Shown: positions 1 through 4,799 of the stretch, piece after piece
How positions within the stretch are numbered: position 1 is the stretch's first letter
Layout: every line of letters starts with the position of its first letter
NCBI GenBank assembly: GCA_027592155.1
Contig: JAQCKY010000185.1
Location: 1-5,706, forward strand
Reading direction: 5' to 3'
DNA: 5,706 bases
Source: Pseudomonadota bacterium
GTDB taxonomy: Bacteria; Pseudomonadota; Alphaproteobacteria; Rhodospirillales; UBA2165
Made by a program: the position numbers and the translations under genes
The notes under the pieces: model-generated
What the model was told of the DNA's origin: nothing
Database searches by the model: none
The model's input: the letters and a program-made list of their open reading frames with translations, nothing else

Positions 1-1318
1 CCAGAATCGTGAGGATCGGACCAGCGATCATCAGGAGGTTAATCCAATCCCGCCTCTCCAATGTCTGCTCTTTACTGAGCTCACCGACGGCTGTGATCTT
101 CATCCGACGAGACTCGAACACCACCATCAGGAACAAGCTGAAGAAGTAAGCCACCGCGGGCAGGAAGGCGGCGACGATCACCTCGGAATAGGGCACAGTG
201 GAAAGGGCGGCCAAGACAAAGGCTGCAATGCCCATCACGGGCGGCATGATCTGGCCGCCGCTCGATGCTGCGGCCTCTACGCCCCCGGCAAATACCGGCT
301 TAAAACCGTTCTTGATCATCATGGGAATTGTTAATGTGCCGGTACCGAGAACATTAACCACAGGTCCGCCCGAGATCGTCCCGAAGGTCGCGGACCCAAC
401 GATGGCCGCATGGGCAGGGCCGCCGCGCAACTTACGGGTTATGACGACGGCGAGTTTGATCAGAGAGCGGCCACCGGCCGACGCCCCAAACAGAGCTCCC
501 AAGACGACATAAGGGAAAACCACGTTAACGGTGATATTCAGGAATTGGCCCAGGATGCCGTTGGATTCCTGTACCAGTGCATTGCGGGCCCCCACGACCG
601 CATTCGTATAGCCCTTCACGCCATCCACCACGGTCCCGATCGAAGTCGTGAGATAACGGTTATCGCTCCACCCGAAGTACCAGGAAGCTGAGGAAATCAG
701 GGTGTAAATGGTGACGGCGATGGCGACCGTGACAATCGGCAAGCCCCATGCCTTGACGATATAGACGAAATAGATCGCCATCATCCAAACCATTAAGGGC
801 AGAATCCAATTGCCCAGCCTGGTCTGACAGTCAGGAAAATCATTATCCGGTGGTGTTCCGAATATGGCCTGGTATTCCTCGACCCGCGCTGCATTTTCGG
901 CCATCAATCGGGCCCGGTCGCCATTAATCGTATCAATCAGGCAGACCTGATCATGCTCAATCCAATAGGCAATCATGATCATGATGGTGGTCAACAAAAA
1001 CAGACCGTCGAGGCCGATACCGGCGAGCATTTTGGCCGTGCCCTCTTTGCGCCACGCCTTGCCGAACGACGTCGTCATCAGGGCGACAATCATCATCAGG
1101 GCGAAGACGATGGGGAAGAAAAACTCCGAACTGAATTTGCTGATCCGAGGGAGATTCTCGAGGCCGGGGATGGAATTAATGGTTTCCAACAGGCCGGGAA
1201 TAGTCGGCAAGTTATTGACCATGCCGACGACAACAAGAATGAACGCAAACACCATCGCGAGGTTACGCATGAAACCAGTGTCTGCGGGAGGTTCGTCTAG
1301 TGATGCTTCGTCGGCCAT
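1..1318 (-). CDS. TRAP transporter fused permease (small + large membrane subunits, TAXI type), 3' partial
   Basis: Membrane permease of a tripartite ATP-independent periplasmic transporter, expected to use a sodium gradient to import the substrate captured by the TAXI protein encoded just upstream. The first 439 residues are visible; the C-terminus lies beyond base 1. Family members are usually 600-plus residues. Hydrophobic segments appear near residues 18-36, 66-85, 102-120, 170-188, 191-215, 254-280, 375-401 and 425-439. The DctM-type core is clear: GGPAHAAIVGSATFGTISGG near 299-318, IPMMIKNGFKPVFAGGVEAA near 331-350 and SSGGQIMPPVMGIAAF near 352-367. The N-terminal part corresponds to the fused 4-TM DctQ-like portion. 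The start at 1318 is fixed upstream by an in-frame TAA two codons before the ATG; a GGGG at 1326-1329 sits 7 bases away as a modest ribosome site. A hydrophilic stretch at about 121-169 carries Cys126 and Cys164. Family assignment is firm; substrate unknown. Confidence 0.93.
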   Translation of the reverse strand, partial: MADEASLDEPPADTGFMRNLAMVFAFILVVVGMVNNLPTIPGLLETINSIPGLENLPRISKFSSEFFFPIVFALMMIVALMTTSFGKAWRKEGTAKMLAGIGLDGLFLLTTIMIMIAYWIEHDQVCLIDTINGDRARLMAENAARVEEYQAIFGTPPDNDFPDCQTRLGNWILPLMVWMMAIYFVYIVKAWGLPIVTVAIAVTIYTLISSASWYFGWSDNRYLTTSIGTVVDGVKGYTNAVVGARNALVQESNGILGQFLNITVNVVFPYVVLGALFGASAGGRSLIKLAVVITRKLRGGPAHAAIVGSATFGTISGGPVVNVLGTGTLTIPMMIKNGFKPVFAGGVEAAASSGGQIMPPVMGIAAFVLAALSTVPYSEVIVAAFLPAVAYFFSLFLMVVFESRRMKITAVGELSKEQTLERRDWINLLMIAGPILTIL

Positions 1319-1374
1319 CTTTTATCCCCGTCTGCCGGGTCTCCTATTTTAGATTTGAGACCTCATTGTTTGGC

Positions 1375-1404
1375 AAAAACTTTACCCGCCTCGGTGAGGT
1401 GGGT
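1375..1404 (-). terminator. Hairpin plus T-run between binding-protein and permease genes (weak terminator/attenuator candidate)
   Basis: Bases 1384-1392 and 1396-1404 form a 9-bp stem with one G-T pair and a 3-base loop. Read on the minus strand, the stem is followed by AAAG and then five T (1379-1375). The stem is GC-rich, but the T-run starts four bases after it and is short, so full termination is unlikely. It lies 56 bases before the permease start, where partial termination would lower permease expression relative to the binding protein. Function is inferred from structure and position only. Confidence 0.4.
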
Positions 1405-1423
1405 CCTGCATATCATGGAACGA

Positions 1424-1450
1424 GCCGGGGCACCGTAATGGTGCCTCGGC
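1424..1450 (-). promoter_or_regulatory. Intergenic 11-bp stem-loop downstream of the TAXI gene
   Basis: Arms 1424-1434 and 1440-1450 pair over 11 bp, with a single G-T pair and a 5-base loop. There is no T-run directly after it on the minus strand, so by itself it is not an intrinsic terminator. Sitting 40 bases after the TAXI stop codon, it fits an mRNA 3'-end stabiliser that would protect the binding-protein message from 3' exonucleases. Such elements are known between binding-protein and permease genes in other transport operons. The pairing is directly visible; the role is inferred. Confidence 0.55.
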
Positions 1451-1490
1451 CCTGATCCAAAATCACTTAATGTGATATCGTGATTAACTC

Positions 1491-2531
1491 TTATGGTTTT
1501 GCACAGTCGGCCACTTTGTGACCGGCTTCTTCCCAGGCCTCAACCGCACCAGCATGGAACTTAACGCCGGCGCCGCAGATGCCGTGTGCACTATCGTCGA
1601 TGCTGCCGAATTTACTTCCTTTGGCGAACGGTACGCTTTTAAGAAGCTCTGGCATGCCCTTGATGAAGGCGGCCGTGAGTGCCTTGGCCACTTTTTTGTC
1701 CATGTTTTTGTTCACGAAATCGCCGCCGGGGTTGGCAAAGGTTCGAAACATACCATCCTCCGAAATGATATTTGCGTTCGGGCCATAGTTCAGGTCTGTG
1801 ACCGGGATGACGTAAGGGACGTTGCCGGGAGCCCGGAGATATTTCTGCCAAACGGGCCCTTCAAATTTTGCCTTCGGCACGGAGACGAGATTGACCTTGC
1901 CGGCGGCCATATAGATCGACATCCAACCGGCAGGGTTTGTGCCCGGACGGACCGAGGCATCGACCGAGCGATCCAGGAAGATTGCGTCGGCTTGACCCCA
2001 AGCAATCTGCTTGCCGGTGTAGCCTTTGCCTTCGTCGAGACCGGTGGTCAGACGAATCGCATTGCGGGCCGCGATCAACGCGCCGCCGCGGGGCGGGCCG
2101 TTAAAGACGGTTTTGCCTTTGAGCTTGTCCCAGCTGTCGATGCCGGTGCTTTGGAAGGCAACGAGATAAATTGACGCGAGATGGTATGGATAAAGGAGCC
2201 GCAGATTGCTTCCCAATTCCGCACCCTTTACCTTGCCGAGGCCGGAGTAAGGTCCGAGGGCCTTGTCCATCAAGAATTGATGGATCATCCCGGCGGCTGA
2301 TATATCGGATTTACCTTCGGCGACATCGCGGATCGTTCTGGTCAGCGTCTTGCCAATCTGAACCTGGATCGTCGCGATCTTGCCGGTGGCCGCAACTTTG
2401 GCCAGATTTTTTGCTGAGATATCGGAACTGCCACCCGGTGTCCCTGCCGAATGGGATAATGTGATGTTTTGCGCGCTCGCGGTACCGGCGATAAAAATCG
2501 CTGCCGCGCTTAATGCGAGAAGTCTTTTCAT
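1491..2531 (-). CDS. TAXI family TRAP transporter solute-binding protein
   Basis: Periplasmic substrate-capturing subunit that delivers ligand to the fused permease encoded downstream. The 346-residue length is slightly above the usual TAXI size of about 320. The N-terminus MKRLLALSAAAIFIAGTASA is a classical Sec signal peptide with probable cleavage after Ala20. The mature part shows the TAXI/NMT1-like bilobed pattern: SHSAGTPGGSSDISAKNLAK at 26-45 near the start of lobe 1, the conserved stretch LASIYLVAFQSTGIDSWDKL at 118-137 followed by KGKTVFNGPPRGGA, a lobe-2 segment with FLDRSVDASVRPGTNP at 185-200, and C-terminal GVKFHAGAVEAWEEAG at 322-337. Two cysteines, C319 and C343, could form a periplasmic disulfide. 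The start is supported by a strong purine-rich ribosome site just upstream. Ligand unknown; context suggests an aromatic or other organic acid. Confidence 0.93.
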   Translation of the reverse strand: MKRLLALSAAAIFIAGTASAQNITLSHSAGTPGGSSDISAKNLAKVAATGKIATIQVQIGKTLTRTIRDVAEGKSDISAAGMIHQFLMDKALGPYSGLGKVKGAELGSNLRLLYPYHLASIYLVAFQSTGIDSWDKLKGKTVFNGPPRGGALIAARNAIRLTTGLDEGKGYTGKQIAWGQADAIFLDRSVDASVRPGTNPAGWMSIYMAAGKVNLVSVPKAKFEGPVWQKYLRAPGNVPYVIPVTDLNYGPNANIISEDGMFRTFANPGGDFVNKNMDKKVAKALTAAFIKGMPELLKSVPFAKGSKFGSIDDSAHGICGAGVKFHAGAVEAWEEAGHKVADCAKP

Positions 2532-2681
2532 GATGCTCTCCTCTCCTATTTTGTTTTAATGGAAACGTCCTAGATAAAGCCTGTTGTAGATTGATGTGTT
2601 TTGATTTTATTGTCGAGGTAATGTCGGGTGCCGTGCTGTGTATAATGATCTCAAATCTTCCGCCTTTCGATTTGCTTCCCC
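2532..2681 (-). other. 150-base intergenic gap upstream of the TAXI gene
   Basis: This gap is AT-richer than the flanking genes. It separates the arylsulfotransferase-like gene from the transporter genes. I looked for a sigma-70-like promoter on the minus strand and found no convincing -35/-10 pair, although TATACA occurs near 2640. A weak 6-bp inverted repeat (2652-2657 with 2669-2674, 11-base loop) is present and has no T-run. Apart from the ribosome site at its 2532 end, nothing definite is seen. The gap is long enough for a separate transporter promoter. Confidence 0.35.
2536..2547 (-). promoter_or_regulatory. Strong (doubled) Shine-Dalgarno of the TAXI gene
   Basis: The minus strand reads AGGAGAGGAGAG just before the ATG at 2531. 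The second GGAG (2541-2538) lies 6 bases from the start. Two overlapping GGAG cores suggest efficient initiation, in keeping with the high expression expected of a binding protein. The site fixes the start used here. Confidence 0.7.
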
Positions 2682-3770
2682 TTAAGTTGCGTAGGGATCG
2701 GGCTTCAGGCGACCGCCGATTTCGGACGATTCGGCGTCATAGCGGAGCGCCCGGAAAACCATGTTTTGATTGCCCGCCGGCCCCTTGATGTCAGCGGAGG
2801 AAAAATACGGTGAGACGTAATTCCAAACGACATCGCCTTCCGGTGTTACTTCGAAGATGCGACCTGAAACACCTTCGCAGATCAGCGTGTTGCCGGATGG
2901 GAGCCGTTGTGCGCCGCTGATGTGGCGTGAGTTGAAGGTGTGAGGCGGAGACCCTTTATAGGTCCAGACATGTTCCTTGGTCGCCGGATTAATCTCGATC
3001 ACTTGGGAGCCTCCCAGGGCGTTTGATCGCGTCGTATGCGCGCCGTTGGCGAAGACCAAGAGATTGCCGTTGTCGAGCTGATGGAAATCATGCTGGTGGC
3101 CGAAATCGAGATTCTGATATTCCCACTTAAATTTTTTGCTCGCCTTATCGATCACCGCGATCAGGTTGACGTGACGGCAGCTGATCATGATGTCGCCGTC
3201 ATCGGTTTCAGCGATCGAGTTCACATGCAGATAGTCGCCTCTGGGGCATAACGGGCAGACAATGTATTTTTCAATATCGAGATCGCTGTGGGTATGCCAC
3301 TCCCAAACGGTTTCGCCTTCTGGTGTAACTTCCCGGAAATAGTCGGATTGGATCCTGCCGCCTTCGAGCTCGGAGCCCGCCAAGCCGCCCTTTACGCGCT
3401 TGGCCGCGTCGTCCGGCAAGTCCTCCAGACCGATATAAATGAAGTTGCCGTTGGCGAGGCGGCGGAAATCATGATGCTGGGTCGGATCGAAATAGGACCA
3501 GAGCACATTACCGTCCCAATCGACCGTGCGGATGCCGGCTTTGACACCGTCGTCTTTACCGGCGAACCCGGCTTCACCCCACAGCAAGTCACCCTCGGGC
3601 AGCAAATGGCCATAGGCGTTGGTGCGGCCCTTCCAATCCCACTGATGGACGGCCTCGCCCCGCATATTGATGATGAAGGTCATGTTTTGAAAAAGTGGGG
3701 AAAACAAGGTGTAGCCGGGTGTTGCCCGCTTTTCATCGCAAAGTGTGACGCCTAATTCACCGTAGAGCAT
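2682..3770 (-). CDS. Arylsulfotransferase (ASST) family beta-propeller protein
   Basis: This 362-residue protein resembles the arylsulfotransferase family, bacterial PAPS-independent enzymes that move sulfate from a phenolic sulfate ester to another phenol through a sulfohistidine. Repeated blades of the form 'LxNGN(x)L/I...D/E..G.vvW.y' are visible: GNVLWSYFDPTQHHDF at 87-102, LANGNFIYIG at 105-114, TPEGETVWEWHTHSD at 149-163, LDNGNLLVFANGAHT at 232-246 and LPSGNTLICEGVSGRIFEVT at 290-309. Candidate active-site residues, by analogy with E. coli AssT (His252, His356, Arg374, His436), are His99/His100, His182 in LHVNSI, Arg199 in SCRH, and His225/His227 in GHQHDFH. This is a by-eye match. The classical enzyme has a signal peptide; none is visible here, and an in-frame TAA (3788-3786) excludes an upstream extension. 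The ribosome site is AAGGAAG, 5 bases before ATG. The gene starts 45 bases after the dioxygenase stop, consistent with co-transcription. Family firm; activity and substrate uncertain. Confidence 0.85.
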   Translation of the reverse strand: MLYGELGVTLCDEKRATPGYTLFSPLFQNMTFIINMRGEAVHQWDWKGRTNAYGHLLPEGDLLWGEAGFAGKDDGVKAGIRTVDWDGNVLWSYFDPTQHHDFRRLANGNFIYIGLEDLPDDAAKRVKGGLAGSELEGGRIQSDYFREVTPEGETVWEWHTHSDLDIEKYIVCPLCPRGDYLHVNSIAETDDGDIMISCRHVNLIAVIDKASKKFKWEYQNLDFGHQHDFHQLDNGNLLVFANGAHTTRSNALGGSQVIEINPATKEHVWTYKGSPPHTFNSRHISGAQRLPSGNTLICEGVSGRIFEVTPEGDVVWNYVSPYFSSADIKGPAGNQNMVFRALRYDAESSEIGGRLKPDPYAT

Positions 3771-3815
3771 AAGGTCTTCCTTATCTTATCGAAGTCCGGT
3801 CTTATCGAGGTCCCG

Positions 3816-4799
3816 CTAGTCCGCTTTTTCCATCCGGTAATAGTTTGAGAACCGCATCAGGAATTCGTCGGTCATGGTAAAGAGGATTGTATCCTCTTCA
3901 GCCCGGTGCTCGATCCAATTCCAGGTCGGGCCGACGAAGGTATCACCTCGGCTCCAGTTGATCTCTGTTCCCCCGATCACACTGGTACCGGATCCCATCA
4001 TGGGGCTGAACACGACGTTGGCGGAATGGCGGTACCGGCGGGTCGTCTGGCCGGCCTCTAGTCTCTCAACAAATATACCGATCGTTGGCATCTCATCCGC
4101 CTCTAACCGTACCCGGCGGCCGAAACAGCCTTCCGGGTCGGCGTCCGCCGCCTCGACCCGGCGTTGAATAGTCTCCCACGTGAAGCGGTAAGGGGAATCA
4201 GGCGTGACCCGAGTGATTTCTTCATATTCGTTCGGATGCTCTTCGAAGAACATCGGCTCGAGCATATGGGTCAGCGGAACATCCAGACCGTCCAGCCAAT
4301 AGGCGGGTTTATCTCCGTCGTGGCCGTGGCTGTGCCAGCACCAGCCAGGCGTCAGCACGATGTCGCCGGTCTCCATGGGATGCTTCTCGCCGTTGACGAC
4401 GGAGTAGGCTCCCTCGCTTTCAATGATGACCCGGAGCGCATGCGGTGCATGACGGTGGGATCGGGCAGTCTCTCCTGGCAGGATCATCTGATAGGCGTTG
4501 ACCAGGGTTTTCGTCGTGGCGAAGTCATTGCCTTCCGCCGGATTGGCGAGAACGAGATTGCGGCGTTCGGCCAAGTTTGTATCGATCAACCGGCCCGCCG
4601 CGTCCAAAGCCTGCCGGCATTCATCGTAGCGCCAATGGGCAGGCTTAAAGGCAGTATGAGGCTCGAACCACAGGAGAGGCTTCTTCCGGTCAATCCACCC
4701 CGGTGTCATATCCATCGGTATCAGCGCTTCGTATAAATCATCCAAGGACGCCGCGTCATGCAATGTCCCCATCAGGTCTGGTAGTCTACTATCTGGCAT
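3816..4799 (-). CDS. Bicupin ring-cleaving dioxygenase (gentisate/salicylate/1-hydroxy-2-naphthoate 1,2-dioxygenase family)
   Basis: Predicted Fe(II)-dependent ring-cleaving dioxygenase that opens a hydroxylated aromatic acid between the carboxyl- and hydroxyl-bearing carbons. At 327 residues it is slightly short for the family (about 340-390). The N-terminal cupin has the metal motif HRHAPHALRVIIE (His115, His117) and WCWHSHGH, whose His156 is the likely third ligand. The 41-residue spacing matches salicylate 1,2-dioxygenase as I recall it (119/121/160). Arg79, Arg123 and His158 then fall on known substrate-pocket positions (83, 127, 162). The C-terminal cupin (about 245-315, RRYRHSANVVFSPMMGSGTS) keeps the fold but not a full metal triad, as is common here. 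A longer open frame reaches 5018, but that extension lies inside the monooxygenase gene; the start at 4799 has AGGAG 6 bases upstream and begins MPDSRLPDL. It overlaps the upstream stop by 11 bases, suggesting translational coupling. The exact substrate is unresolved. Confidence 0.88.
   Translation of the reverse strand: MPDSRLPDLMGTLHDAASLDDLYEALIPMDMTPGWIDRKKPLLWFEPHTAFKPAHWRYDECRQALDAAGRLIDTNLAERRNLVLANPAEGNDFATTKTLVNAYQMILPGETARSHRHAPHALRVIIESEGAYSVVNGEKHPMETGDIVLTPGWCWHSHGHDGDKPAYWLDGLDVPLTHMLEPMFFEEHPNEYEEITRVTPDSPYRFTWETIQRRVEAADADPEGCFGRRVRLEADEMPTIGIFVERLEAGQTTRRYRHSANVVFSPMMGSGTSVIGGTEINWSRGDTFVGPTWNWIEHRAEEDTILFTMTDEFLMRFSNYYRMEKAD

Noticed and set aside
953..1352. Overlapping plus-strand open frames of 115 and 125 codons
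   Set aside because: They are antisense to the permease N-terminus. They are charged or low-complexity translations with no family match, and the minus frame gives clear TRAP permease sequence.
1518..2174. Plus-strand open frame of 218 codons
   Set aside because: It lies wholly antisense to the well-supported TAXI gene, and its translation shows no recognisable family.
2636..2674. Possible promoter (TATACA) and small inverted repeat after the arylsulfotransferase-like gene
   Set aside because: No -35 element at a suitable distance was found, and the 6-bp repeat with an 11-base loop and no T-run is too weak to call a terminator.
3288..3755. Plus-strand open frame of 155 codons
   Set aside because: It is antisense to the arylsulfotransferase-like gene and has no independent support.
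2479..4036. Repeated GCGGTACCGGCG strings near 2480 and 4030
   Set aside because: Short GC-rich palindrome-centred matches inside two unrelated coding regions. They are expected by chance and codon bias, with no positional logic.
4164..4736. Plus-strand open frame of 190 codons
   Set aside because: It is antisense to the dioxygenase gene, whose cupin motifs are clear; the antisense translation has no domain signature.
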